DNA of 64,000 bases from contig NZ_LT896588.1 in the NCBI RefSeq assembly GCF_900186615.1, forward strand, positions 762,302 to 826,301, given 5' to 3'. The translations under genes were made by a program, and so were the position numbers. How positions within the stretch are numbered: the stretch's first letter is position 1; the number at the start of each line of letters is the position of its first letter. Under the pieces are notes generated by a model. That model was given only the letters and a program-made list of their open reading frames with translations. It did no database searches and was not told the origin of the DNA. This stretch comes from Parabacteroides bouchesdurhonensis (GTDB taxonomy: Bacteria > Bacteroidota > Bacteroidia > Bacteroidales > Tannerellaceae). Positions 19,465 to 29,500 of the stretch are shown here, piece after piece.

Positions 19465-20511
19465 TTACTTCTGCGCTTTCAGCCAGGCCGCATAATCCGC
19501 ATAGAATTTATCCGCCTTGGGCTGTCCCAAGGTGGCTATAGACCCCGGTTTGCTCATCAGGCCACTGTATTGGTATATCAATATCTTTTCAACAAAAGGA
19601 GAAACATCGGCCATCTGAATCAGCAAACGGTCAAACGTAGACGGAATGGCCGGACTGGTATATACTTTACCCTCGAAGTCGAAAATCTCCAGATCGGCCC
19701 ATATTTTAGCACGGCCGGCCTTCTCATGCGCCTTTGAAAGGGCTTCGAAATACTTGCCTACTTCACCGGCTTTCGACTTCTGTACGCCTACTTCATCCTG
19801 ATAAGCGATAATATCCACATCCAGCCTTTCCAACTGTCGGGCATAATAATCATCCGCCTTCACGGTGTATGTGCCATAAGGCGCAATCATCGTCTTGCAA
19901 TGCGGCGTCAGTTCGTGCACCAGCCGTGAACTGTCGTTCACATAAGCAATCGTTGTGTCGTCCATCGTTTCTGCCAAATTCGTTTCGTTGGGATAATACC
20001 AGCCGTAAAAACTCTTATGATGTGAGTATTTTTCAGCAACCTCTTCCATTCCTTTAGCACGAAGGGCTGCCACCTCTTTACTGGTCATCATCTTCTCCAC
20101 TTCACGGAAGTCACCCCAGTAATCATTACTGATAAAGAATTTCATCCCATACTCATCCGCAGCACTGAGAACCGTCTCTAAAGGATCCGGTGAAGCCAGA
20201 TCGTATCGAGGCTGTAACTTGGAAGGGTAAAAGGTCTTCCCATTGTCGGCAACCGACAATAACACCAGATACTCCATACCCAATTCGTGAATATCCTTGA
20301 TCTTTGCCCTCCATTGCTCGTCGGTATATTTATAAAAAATCGGATTCCAATACTTTGCTCCTACCCGCGAGTGATGGTAGAACTCAAACCACGATCCCAC
20401 CACCGGCTTTATGTCCGGATTCCGTTTGAAATCCATTGCCAATAAATCATTCGACACCAATGCCGCCGTAGCAGCCAAGCCTCCTAACTGTAAAAATTTC
20501 CGTCTGTCCAT
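19465..20511 (-). CDS. DUF4434 TIM-barrel-like exported protein
   Basis: 348 residues from the ATG at 20511 (MDRRKFLQLGGLAATAAL), chosen because it opens a signal sequence with a twin-arginine-like RR; an ATG nine codons upstream is possible but less likely. The mature part (KPVVGSWFEFYHHSRVGAKY..., then SNDYWGDF, SFYGWYYPNET and VDIIAYQDEVGV) matches what I recall of DUF4434, a family with a glycoside-hydrolase-like barrel and no assigned activity. E189-type acidic residues in YPNE and YQDE are candidate catalytic residues (inference). It lies 30 nt after the DUF3109 gene, so the two are probably cotranscribed. Confidence 0.75.
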   Translation of the reverse strand: MDRRKFLQLGGLAATAALVSNDLLAMDFKRNPDIKPVVGSWFEFYHHSRVGAKYWNPIFYKYTDEQWRAKIKDIHELGMEYLVLLSVADNGKTFYPSKLQPRYDLASPDPLETVLSAADEYGMKFFISNDYWGDFREVEKMMTSKEVAALRAKGMEEVAEKYSHHKSFYGWYYPNETNLAETMDDTTIAYVNDSSRLVHELTPHCKTMIAPYGTYTVKADDYYARQLERLDVDIIAYQDEVGVQKSKAGEVGKYFEALSKAHEKAGRAKIWADLEIFDFEGKVYTSPAIPSTFDRLLIQMADVSPFVEKILIYQYSGLMSKPGSIATLGQPKADKFYADYAAWLKAQK

Positions 20512-20541
20512 AATCTGTATTAAATTTAAGTAACACACTCA

Positions 20542-21126
20542 TTAGTATTTCTTTTGTGTTTTCAGCCATTCTATGGCACATTGTTCCAGCGCATCGTACC
20601 ACACCTTCCCAAACTTACGGATCAGTGGTTCCTTTAAGAATTCATATACACGCATCCCTTGTCTTTTCCCCAACACCTCAGCGGCTTTGCAGACATCCCA
20701 GCGATGCAGATTTACCGCACTAAAATCGCGATAACGGGTAACACGAACAGGATACAGGTGACACGAAACCGGCTTATAAAAGCTCACTCGCCCTTCGCGA
20801 TACGCCTTTTCGATGGCACACTTACAGGTTCCGTCGGCATCATAACAGGTAAAGACGCAATCCTTACCGTTCACGATAGAAGTCACCGTGTCACCCTCGT
20901 CATCAATGTAGGCAACGCCCTGCTTGTTGATAATTTCCTTCGCTTTCGGCGAAAGATCGTCCCATACTTCGGGAAGCACTTTCTGAAGTTCCGCCAGTTC
21001 GGCATCTTCAAGGGGAGCGCCGGAATCTCCTTCCACACAACACTCTCCTTTGCACCGTGAAAGATCGCAAAGGAAATAGCGTTCCACAACATCGAGGCTC
21101 ACCAAGGTATCATTTATCTGTATCAT
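20542..21126 (-). CDS. DUF3109 cysteine-rich protein
   Basis: 194 residues from the ATG at 21126 (MIQINDTLVSLDVVERYF). An upstream in-frame ATG at 21171 falls inside a terminator-like hairpin and is rejected. Cysteines cluster as CDLSRCKGECC near the N-terminus and as CVFTCYDADGTCKC with a later CHLYPVR, the pattern of DUF3109 proteins, which resemble YkgJ-type metal or iron-sulphur cluster binders. No enzymatic function is known to me. It lies downstream of gpmI. Confidence 0.85.
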   Translation of the reverse strand: MIQINDTLVSLDVVERYFLCDLSRCKGECCVEGDSGAPLEDAELAELQKVLPEVWDDLSPKAKEIINKQGVAYIDDEGDTVTSIVNGKDCVFTCYDADGTCKCAIEKAYREGRVSFYKPVSCHLYPVRVTRYRDFSAVNLHRWDVCKAAEVLGKRQGMRVYEFLKEPLIRKFGKVWYDALEQCAIEWLKTQKKY

Positions 21127-21140
21127 GCTATAAAAAGAAA

Positions 21141-21194
21141 ACAGCCGGTAATTAGATAAGGTCCGGAGCATACTGGACTGTAACTGCCGGCTGT
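21141..21194 (-). terminator. Terminator downstream of gpmI
   Basis: On the minus strand, ACAGCCGG pairs with CCGGCTGT across a 38-nt loop that holds a smaller GTCC/GGAC pairing, then TTTTCTTTTT follows. It sits between the gpmI stop and the DUF3109 start. Confidence 0.55.
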
Positions 21195-21204
21195 CTGTTG
21201 TCTG

Positions 21205-22731
21205 TTATAAACTAATTAAAGACTTCCCTGTCATTTCCTTCGGCTGCTTCATTCCTAAAATTTGAAGAATTGAAGGAGCAACGTCAGCCAGGATACCATC
21301 CTTTACCTTCGCATCCTGACGGGCCGTAACGTAAACGAACGGAACAGGATTCAGCGAGTGAGCCGTATTAGGCGTGCCATCTTCATTCAAAGCATGATCG
21401 GCATTACCGTGGTCAGCAATAATGATCACCTCATAATCGTTCGCTTTGGCAGCTTCCACTGTGTCATGCAAGCAAGCGTCTACGGCAATCACGGCCTTTT
21501 CAATCGCTTCATAAATACCCGTATGCCCTACCATGTCGCCATTGGCATAGTTGCACACAATAAAATCATATTTCTTTGTATTGATAGCTTCAACCAATTT
21601 GTCCTTTACCTCGTATGCGCTCATTTCCGGCTTTAAATCGTAAGTAGCCACTTTAGGAGAAGGAACTAAGATACGGTCTTCTGCGTCATAAGGCGTCTCA
21701 CGTCCGCCGTTAAAGAAGAAAGTTACATGCGCATACTTCTCTGTCTCGGCAATATGCAATTGAGTCTTGCCTTCCGTAGCCAGATACTCACCCAATGTGT
21801 TCTCAACGTTCTCCTTATCGAATAAAATATGTACGCCTTTGAAACTTGCGTCATACGGCGTCATACAGAAATATTGCAGGCCCGGTATGGTGTGCATTCC
21901 AGCTTCCGGCATATCCTGCTGGGTCAACACTACGGTCAGTTCCTTAGCACGGTCGTTACGATAATTGAAGAAAATCACAACATCACCCTCTTCAATCGTT
22001 GCTACCGGCTTGCCGTTCTCAACATGAACAATCGGTTTGATAAACTCGTCCGTTACACCTTCGGCATACGATTCCTCCATAGCAGTTACCATGCAGGCAG
22101 CCTCTTTCCCCTTACCGTTTACAAGAAGGTCGTATGCCTCTTTTACGCGTTCCCAACGCTTGTCGCGGTCCATTGCGTAATAACGTCCGATGATAGAAGC
22201 GATTTTCCCGCCGGTAGTTTTCAAATGGTCTTCAAGTTGTTCAATAAAGCCCTTGCCACTCTTCGGGTCGGTATCGCGGCCGTCCATAAAGCAATGAACA
22301 TAGGCTTTACTGATACCGTATTCTTTTGCGATATCGGTCAGTTTGAACAAATGTTCCAGCGAGCTGTGAACACCACCATCAGATACCAATCCCATGAAGT
22401 GGATTTGTTTATTGTTATCTTTCGCGTAGCTGTAAGCACGTTTGATTTCCGGATTATCCATAATAGTATTCTGGCGGCAGGCAATATTAATCTTTACCAA
22501 ATCCTGGTACACGATACGTCCGGCGCCGATGTTAAGATGCCCCACTTCGGAGTTTCCCATCTGCCCGTCGGGCAAACCAACGTTTTCACCAGAAGCTTGT
22601 AACTGAGAATTCGGATATGTTTTCAATAAATAATCCCAGTAAGGAGTAGGTGTGTTGTAAATAACATCGTCTTTCCGGTGGTCGCCTATACCCCATCCGT
22701 CGCAAATCAATAATAGTGCTTTCTTGCTCAT
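21205..22731 (-). CDS. gpmI: 2,3-bisphosphoglycerate-independent phosphoglycerate mutase
   Basis: Cytosolic alkaline-phosphatase-superfamily enzyme interconverting 3- and 2-phosphoglycerate in glycolysis. The ATG at 22731 ([14 protein letters not shown]) gives 508 residues, the usual length; the longer open frame upstream is not family-like. The active-site serine lies in [17 protein letters not shown], with metal-binding blocks [19 protein letters not shown] and [11 protein letters not shown] -7 box lies 49 bp upstream. Confidence 0.96.
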   Translation of the reverse strand: MSKKALLLICDGWGIGDHRKDDVIYNTPTPYWDYLLKTYPNSQLQASGENVGLPDGQMGNSEVGHLNIGAGRIVYQDLVKINIACRQNTIMDNPEIKRAYSYAKDNNKQIHFMGLVSDGGVHSSLEHLFKLTDIAKEYGISKAYVHCFMDGRDTDPKSGKGFIEQLEDHLKTTGGKIASIIGRYYAMDRDKRWERVKEAYDLLVNGKGKEAACMVTAMEESYAEGVTDEFIKPIVHVENGKPVATIEEGDVVIFFNYRNDRAKELTVVLTQQDMPEAGMHTIPGLQYFCMTPYDASFKGVHILFDKENVENTLGEYLATEGKTQLHIAETEKYAHVTFFFNGGRETPYDAEDRILVPSPKVATYDLKPEMSAYEVKDKLVEAINTKKYDFIVCNYANGDMVGHTGIYEAIEKAVIAVDACLHDTVEAAKANDYEVIIIADHGNADHALNEDGTPNTAHSLNPVPFVYVTARQDAKVKDGILADVAPSILQILGMKQPKEMTGKSLISL

Positions 22732-22779
22732 GATTCTTTTTATTATAATGTTTATACTGTTATCGGGAAAAAACCGGTA

Positions 22780-22787
22780 CAAAGATA
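22780..22787 (-). promoter_or_regulatory. Promoter -7 box for gpmI
   Basis: Minus-strand TATCTTTG (exact TAnnTTTG), 49 bp before the gpmI ATG. No convincing -33 box at 19-21 bp. Confidence 0.5.
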
Positions 22788-22821
22788 TACAATTCCACCG
22801 TATTATTTCTCTGCAAAGTGT

Positions 22822-22829
22822 TACTTTTG
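22822..22829 (+). promoter_or_regulatory. Promoter -7 box for YgjP-like gene
   Basis: TACTTTTG matches the consensus and lies only 8 bp before the ATG at 22838. If used, the transcript would be nearly leaderless, or translation would begin at the ATG at 22844. Confidence 0.45.
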
Positions 22830-22837
22830 CCGTCATA

Positions 22838-23548
22838 ATGGAAATGAAGGTAAACGATAACGAATTAGGAATCATCAGGCTCCTTACCCATCCCCGCGCC
22901 ACACGTTACACGGTAAAAGTAGTGAACGGCAAAGTAACCGGCACTATGCCTCCTTATGGCGACTGGCAAACGCTGCTACGTCTTATTAACGAGAATAAAA
23001 CGCGCCTGCAACAACTTGTCGTGCAGCGCGCGCTGCCCTTGCTGGATGAACAGACACAGTTAAGAACCCGTACCTTCTCGCTGCATATCATACGTCACAG
23101 TCAACCCCGTTTCATGATGTCGCTTAAAGAGGATCAACTGAACATTGCCTGCCCTCCGGACACCGACTTTACCGATAGCGAAACCCAACACACCCTGCGC
23201 CGGATGCTACAAGCCGCTTTACGCCACGAAGCCCGCCGCCTGCTGCCTTCCCGGCTGAAAGAACTTGCCACATTACATGGCTTTACCTACAAAAACCTGA
23301 AAATTCAGAGCAGCAAAGGACGCTGGGGGAGCTGCTCGTCGGGAGGTAATATCAACCTATCGCTCAATTTGATGCTTCTCCCCGCCCACCTGGCCGACTA
23401 TGTTATGCTGCACGAACTCTGTCATACGGTCGAGATGAACCACGGTGAACACTTTTGGCAATTAATGGATAATGTTACCAACGGACAGGCCAAATCACTT
23501 CGCAAAGAACTTACGGGTTTCAGCAAATTCATCACCTTTGTGACATAG
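22838..23548 (+). CDS. YgjP-like (DUF45) metal-dependent protease/hydrolase
   Basis: About 236 residues from the ATG at 22838 ([15 protein letters not shown]); the ATG two codons on is equally possible. The zinc site HELCH is at about 192-196, followed by NHGEHFW with the third ligand. The upstream block [20 protein letters not shown] is typical of YgjP/WLM-type gluzincins (SprT-like). No signal peptide is visible, so cytoplasmic. Function in this family is poorly known. It is divergent from gpmI, and its convergent neighbour is the TonB-dependent receptor. Confidence 0.85.
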   Translation: MEMKVNDNELGIIRLLTHPRATRYTVKVVNGKVTGTMPPYGDWQTLLRLINENKTRLQQLVVQRALPLLDEQTQLRTRTFSLHIIRHSQPRFMMSLKEDQLNIACPPDTDFTDSETQHTLRRMLQAALRHEARRLLPSRLKELATLHGFTYKNLKIQSSKGRWGSCSSGGNINLSLNLMLLPAHLADYVMLHELCHTVEMNHGEHFWQLMDNVTNGQAKSLRKELTGFSKFITFVT

Positions 23549-23623
23549 ACATTGATATATCCTGTGCTTCCGTAAGCCACAGCCGTTTCCCCCTGTCTTG
23601 GAGGACTTGATCCGCCTCTTACC

Positions 23624-26422
23624 CTAGAATGTAGTATTTAACTGCATGATAAAGGTACGCGGAGCGGCTACATCCATCGGACGGACACTGTATTCGTTAT
23701 TCCAAAGGTTGTTGATGATGCCTTGGAACTGTATGTTCTTCGTAATCTTAACACCCAGACGGAGGTCCATTGAAAAGTACCCTTTATTGTTGTTCATCCA
23801 ATAATTGTGGAGGTCGCCAAACATCAGTCCTCGTACATAATCCATCAGATCGGGGGCGGCTTTCTCGCGTTCGTCTACCATAAAGTAGTCTACTGCCAGC
23901 GTTTTACTCTTCCAGGCAAGGTTAGTACCGATATTGATACGTTTCCATTCCAGGTCGAACACGCCTTTCAGGGAATGTTTCTGGCGATATTTCAGATATT
24001 TGGAAGTATTCGATTTGGATTTCATGGAAAACAGGTCGGCGCTGGCTTCCTCTTTTTCGTTCAAGGCATCCGCATCGGCATCTATAGGCCGGGTATAAAC
24101 GTAGCCCGCGCTAAACGTCAGGCGAGTGTGCGAATTGAAGTCGTACATGCCGCTCACGGAAGCATCCACTCCCGAAATACGCGCTTTCCCCACATTGGTA
24201 AACTGTGCGCCGATACCCGGCACTTTTCCATTAACCAATAACGCGATGATGTCTTTCAGATTATCCAGATATTCAAAATTCTCCTTATCAAACAGGCCTA
24301 TCTGGAACTCAATCATATCCTTGTATTGAGTGTAGAAACCTGCCACATCTACAAATCCCTTCAAGCCTCCCAGCTTATAGCCTTGTTTGAAACCGATCTC
24401 AGCATTGAATCCTTTCTCGGCTTTCAGCGCGGCATTGGGGAATGCTCCCACGCCACCAATATCTTTCAGTACGTACTTCTCTACGATGGACGGGTAACGG
24501 TAACCTTGTCCGAAGGAAGCACGGAGGAAACTATATTCACCCAGTTCGTAGTTCAGTCCACCACGGAAGACAGGCTTCACAGGGATCTTAGCTCCGAACA
24601 GTTTCGTTTCGGCTTCTCTGTAATGGTCGTCCACACGATAATATTCCCAACGCATACCTAACGACAGGTTCAATTTGTCGAACAGCTTATGGTCGTACTG
24701 GGCAAACAGGGCGGCATTGTCGCTCTTATGCGTACCGGTAACCTTCGAGTCGGCATAGACACGTTCATAAGTAGCGCCGGCCGTCAGTAAGGAGTTTTCA
24801 TATTTCTTGCTGAACTGGTAATCCAGATAATAAGAGGCCGTCAGGTCGGAACCGGGTTTCGTCTTTTCTATCGGTTTAGAAGCATTTGCCAACCAATCCT
24901 GAAGTTCATCGCTATTAGTAGGCAGTGGGGTACGTCCCATCACCCATGAGACCAGGTCCATATAATCGGCCGGTTTGGCCGTAGGAAAGAAATGGTTACC
25001 GAGTTTCTCCACTTCACCGGCAAGCCCCGTTATATTTCCACTCAGCACATCTCCTAAATGGGGCAGGACAAGGGGCAATAGTTCTTGTACCGGATTATTT
25101 ACAATATTCATAATCTCGGGAATGGAATTGGAACTGAATCCCATTTTACCGGCAATTTCATCCAGCGTCTTGTCGGTCGTGCCAGACACGATCTGGTCTT
25201 TACGGCGGTAAATACGTCCTTTAATACGGTGGGTGGTATTGTTATTGGCATTGGTATAATTGATGAAGGGGTCTATGTAGAAATTATGACCTTCCCTGCC
25301 CATATTGGCCAACGGCGACTGCGTATAAACTTCTTCGGGCGAACGCCAAAGGAAAAAGCCGGCGTAATCGTTGGAAAGATAGTTGGCATTCACGCCATAG
25401 TTCAATCCCTGTACGCGGGGATCGTGGTAAGTAAGGTTACCTCCGATACGGAAACGTTTCGTATAGTTCCCTTTACGGTAACCTTCGTCTGAGAACAGAT
25501 TCATACCGGCGGAAAGGTCGAAGTCACCGATACGGCGGCTATGCGACAGGTCTACTCCGTTGTACATCGGATTCGCGTCGGAAAATAGATTACGCAGGAG
25601 CGGCTTCGTTTCGTAATTACCGTTTTTCCATAAGTCACGGTCCCACCATACACTGCTTTGTTGCTTGGGATCGCCGTAAATACCCATATATACATTCGCA
25701 CGCGTTACCGGGTCCAGTCCCGGACGTTTGGTACGTACATTGATCAATCCGTTCAGTGCGGATGATCCGTACAATACGGAGGAAGCTCCTTTCAGCACTT
25801 CTACCTGCTCTACATTCTCCATCGGCACGATATTCCAGTTTATCTCACCCGATCCGGGAGATAACACCGACATACCATCAACCAATATAAGACAGCGGCT
25901 GCCTACTCCATAAGTCCATCCGCAACCTCCTCTGATAGAAGGTTGACGGTCTGTAATCTCCACCCCGGGTACATTTTTCAGTACGGAGGTCAGGTCTACC
26001 GGATCCTGACGGGCAATATCACCTGCCTTGAGGAGTTCCATAGATACGGTCACATCGCTCAGCTTCTGTTCATACCGCCCGACGCTTACCACAACTTCAT
26101 CCATCAGATTGGATTGTACTTTCATTCCCGCATTTAACGTATAATTCTGTCCACGCTTGAGGACTAAAGGAAAGTTTTGGTTTTCGTAACCCAGATAACT
26201 GAATGTAAGAATAACGCTTCCGACAGGAACAGATAACTCGTAACGCCCGTTTATATCCGATATAACGCCTTTTGTTCCTGATTTATCTTTATAATAAATA
26301 TTAACCCCTACCAGAGGTTCATTATTCGCAGCATCATATACATATCCTTCAACTTTCTGCCCTAATGCTATATTTACCGATACAAACAAGAACAGAATGA
26401 GCCAGCCATAAACATGTTTCAT
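23624..26422 (-). CDS. TonB-dependent outer-membrane receptor
   Basis: 932 residues from the ATG at 26422 (MKHVYGWLILFLFVSVNIALG, a signal peptide); an ATG two codons earlier is also possible. A carboxypeptidase-regulatory-like domain (VEGYVYDAANNEPLVGVNIYY) covers about 25-110. Then comes the plug (LKNVPGVEITDRQPSIRGG ... VEVLKGASSVLYGSSALNGLINV) and a beta barrel ending in aromatic F (QLNTTF). No SusD partner is adjacent and the plug is of the plain TonB-receptor type, so the ligand could be a metal chelate, vitamin or peptide. I cannot tell which. Confidence 0.93.
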   Translation of the reverse strand: MKHVYGWLILFLFVSVNIALGQKVEGYVYDAANNEPLVGVNIYYKDKSGTKGVISDINGRYELSVPVGSVILTFSYLGYENQNFPLVLKRGQNYTLNAGMKVQSNLMDEVVVSVGRYEQKLSDVTVSMELLKAGDIARQDPVDLTSVLKNVPGVEITDRQPSIRGGCGWTYGVGSRCLILVDGMSVLSPGSGEINWNIVPMENVEQVEVLKGASSVLYGSSALNGLINVRTKRPGLDPVTRANVYMGIYGDPKQQSSVWWDRDLWKNGNYETKPLLRNLFSDANPMYNGVDLSHSRRIGDFDLSAGMNLFSDEGYRKGNYTKRFRIGGNLTYHDPRVQGLNYGVNANYLSNDYAGFFLWRSPEEVYTQSPLANMGREGHNFYIDPFINYTNANNNTTHRIKGRIYRRKDQIVSGTTDKTLDEIAGKMGFSSNSIPEIMNIVNNPVQELLPLVLPHLGDVLSGNITGLAGEVEKLGNHFFPTAKPADYMDLVSWVMGRTPLPTNSDELQDWLANASKPIEKTKPGSDLTASYYLDYQFSKKYENSLLTAGATYERVYADSKVTGTHKSDNAALFAQYDHKLFDKLNLSLGMRWEYYRVDDHYREAETKLFGAKIPVKPVFRGGLNYELGEYSFLRASFGQGYRYPSIVEKYVLKDIGGVGAFPNAALKAEKGFNAEIGFKQGYKLGGLKGFVDVAGFYTQYKDMIEFQIGLFDKENFEYLDNLKDIIALLVNGKVPGIGAQFTNVGKARISGVDASVSGMYDFNSHTRLTFSAGYVYTRPIDADADALNEKEEASADLFSMKSKSNTSKYLKYRQKHSLKGVFDLEWKRINIGTNLAWKSKTLAVDYFMVDEREKAAPDLMDYVRGLMFGDLHNYWMNNNKGYFSMDLRLGVKITKNIQFQGIINNLWNNEYSVRPMDVAAPRTFIMQLNTTF

Positions 26423-26454
26423 ATGCATTTATTTTAGAATGAGAAATAAAAACG

Positions 26455-26474
26455 AATTGTGTGTATTCACAATT
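26455..26474. promoter_or_regulatory. Palindrome in TonB receptor leader
   Basis: AATTGTG-TGTATT-CACAATT: 7-bp perfect arms about 33 bp upstream of the receptor start and just downstream of its -7 box. It could be an operator or an mRNA hairpin. Confidence 0.4.
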
Positions 26475-26480
26475 AATAAA

Positions 26481-26488
26481 CAAAGGTA
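26481..26488 (-). promoter_or_regulatory. Promoter -7 box for TonB receptor
   Basis: Minus-strand TACCTTTG, an exact TAnnTTTG, 59 bp before the ATG at 26422. No clear -33 element. Confidence 0.5.
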
Positions 26489-26550
26489 TATTTATTTTCG
26501 TTTAATTGTCTATAGTCTTTTGAAACAGACAAATAATTCCATAAAACAGA

Positions 26551-29500
26551 CTATTGAGCCAAAGAGAAACGTACGCTAATTCCATAATTGGAATTGGAAG
26601 TAGGATACGAGGCACTCGAAACTAATGGTTTATTAACCTGCAGGTCGTAAAAAGCACGCAAGGTAAGGGCACGGCTCAACCCGTAATCGGCTGAGAACTG
26701 GATAGTACGGGCAATATTACCGCTTGTAGCCTGTGTAAAGCTATCTTCTATTTTACGGATAAGTGATTGCATCTTCCTGAAAGAGAAATCAAGGCGGACC
26801 GTCAGGTCGTTGCTAAAGTCTCTCGTCTTTTTCATCTTCAATACTTTATTAAACTCCGTCATCTTATAGCCCAAACCGATAACGAACTCATTAGAGAGAG
26901 CCTCTACCAATTGATAGGATGAAATGTTCAGGCTCAAATTACGGGTCGTCCGGTATTCGGCACGCGCCGTTACATTATTCAACAGTGTAGCATCTACTCC
27001 CAACAACGGACTGAAACCTTCCGTAATACTTACGGCCGAAATCTCATAAGGAGACGACGGGGTCGGATTTCCGGTCAACACATCACGTACATAACCTAAG
27101 CCATCCTGTCCGGCATCTACCCAGTTCAGGAAAGAAGAGAACGTCCCCACACTATAAGAGCAACGGTACTGATGACTCAACATCATGCTCTTAAAATATT
27201 TCTTTACCGTCGGAATCTTTATCAACCCATCATAAGTAATACGCCAGTTCGGTAACAGGCTTGCTAAAGAAGGAAACGCCGTCAAGCCCACCTTGTTCGG
27301 GTTCTTTCCGGTATAAGCTGCCAGGAAAGCAGGAATCAATACATCTGTAGAATTCAAACTAACTCCTCCCTGTTCGTATGGCCTTCCCGCGTTTGCTGTT
27401 CCGGCAATAAAGCCGGCATTCGGATACGAAGTTCCCGCATACATATTTTCCAACCGCGCAGCTATAATACTGCGGTTGAATAAGAAGTTGTCAAACGCTT
27501 TGGATGAATATCCGTTTCCCGCGTTACCGCTTCCTCCGAAAGCGCTCTTTAGGGCAATCGTTGTCATGGTAAAGCTACCGCCTTGTGTTTCAGGCATGCC
27601 ATCGTACATATACCGTATCTCGGTGTTACGGGTATCTACGCGACTGGCATTCAAATCGATCTTTAAACCCGGAATAGGTTCTAAATTCGCACGGATATTT
27701 AACGTTTTCGCATTATTGATCATTGCCGGAGTAACATTGGAAGAGTCCATAACCAACCAGCCCCTGTCGGCAGCATCATTAATATAATCCCGATTTACCG
27801 AACCGAAAGCGAATCCCAACCCGGGTGCCATCACTCCCGCATTCCGTTTCTGTCCGAATATATCGCCGATCTCCGGACGGAAGCCGGGCAACATCATACC
27901 TGCCGTTGTTGAATACTGGACGTTTACGCGTCGTATCATCATCAGGAAACGGCTGGCATACTCGGCAGACTTATACAAGAAATCTTCCGTAGGTTTCGGA
28001 CCAGGATAGATAGTCAGTTTCAGGTGGGCTGTATCTTTGTTCAGGATCATTACTTCCGCGTAATTGATCGGTTTGTATTTCACCGAATACATTTTCCCGT
28101 CGGCACCACGAGCCGTAATACGCACTTTCTTTGTAAACATGCCGTGTTGCACCACCGTACCGCTATCAAGATTCAGTTGAATTTCCTTTTCAAGCTTTAT
28201 CTCTTTCTTTTTCTTCTCACGTTCACGGGAAGCAGTCGAACGGGTAGCGCTGAACTTCTGATTTACCTTTTTCAGGAACTTATTCTTGTTATACAGCGAT
28301 TGCATATTGAAACTACCCTGCCATTCAAACTGGCGCTGGTTCTTGATCGTATTACCAATCTCCGTCTCAGCATCCACTTCGGCTCCGCGATCCCAGTTAT
28401 AAGCGGCATTATAAGTGAAAGAACTGTTTACCCAATCGAGTACCGGAATATATTGCAACGGCATATTCCATGTTACAGAGAACGACTGGTCATATTTCAT
28501 CGGAGTACCCAAATCGGCAATACTTTGCTTTACCGAATCTTTCCACACCTGATAGTCATCCGGGTTCAGTTTTTTATTTACTTGTACATGCGGTTCTTCG
28601 ATCCGGGCATTTGTTCCTGAGGTGAAAGAAGCGCTTAAATTATTCGTAAAATCCCAACGCAGGCTAAAAGCGCGGTCCCAATAGAAATTCTGGCTGAACG
28701 ACACGGGTATTTTATCCCCCCCGCTAGCCTGGCTGGTAAGATCCCGCAACTGTATTTCATAGTAACTACGCATCAAGGCTGTCTGGAAACTGATGTTCGA
28801 CGGCACATAATTCAGACCCAGTTGCTTTATGTAACGGGTATATCCGTTATTTTTCTTCAATTTCTCAAATGGACGGAACGGGCGGACATAAGGAGTGTAG
28901 TTATAAGCAAAATTACCCCGGTAATCTTTCGTCGTCTCATATTCGGTATCCGGATTCTTCTTATTATTCTCACTATAAGAATATCCGAAAGAGAAGTTTG
29001 CCGGATCATAAGGCATCGGATTCTTACTCTGAATATTCACCCTCACATTATTAAAAGAAATACTTTTAATGGTATTCCGGTCTTGCGCGAATTCTTTAAT
29101 AGAATCTTTTTCCGCCTTTGTTTCTACGGCATCCATAGCGTCAGATAATTTAATATCCTGATCCAACGGATTATATTGAGGACTTGTTACCTCTTTTGAA
29201 TAAGCATAATACAAAGGTATGCTCACTTTCGCCTTCTCCGGGAATAATTTACCCAACTCTACGGAAGTAGATACACTGTACTGGGAGTAATCGTCCAAAC
29301 GACGTTCCGACAAGGATTGGTCTAACGCGCCAAAGCCTGCGGTTTCAATCCTTCCGGCTAGATTCACTGTACCTAAATCGGATAAGGCTACATTCAGATT
29401 GGCATTAGCAGCCCAACCGCCTGATTCGTTGAAGTCGGTTAAACGAAGTTCATTTACCCAGACTTCCGCGCTCTTTATCTCTTTCGAGTTATTGCGGACT

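Noticed and set aside
21829..22602. 257-codon plus-strand frame opposite gpmI
   Set aside because: Antisense to a well-conserved enzyme; its sequence has no recognisable motif and no promoter box.
23562..23582. Hairpin CTGTGCTT / AAGCCACAG between the YgjP-like and TonB receptor genes
   Set aside because: Bulged stem without a following U-run on either strand; too weak to call a terminator.
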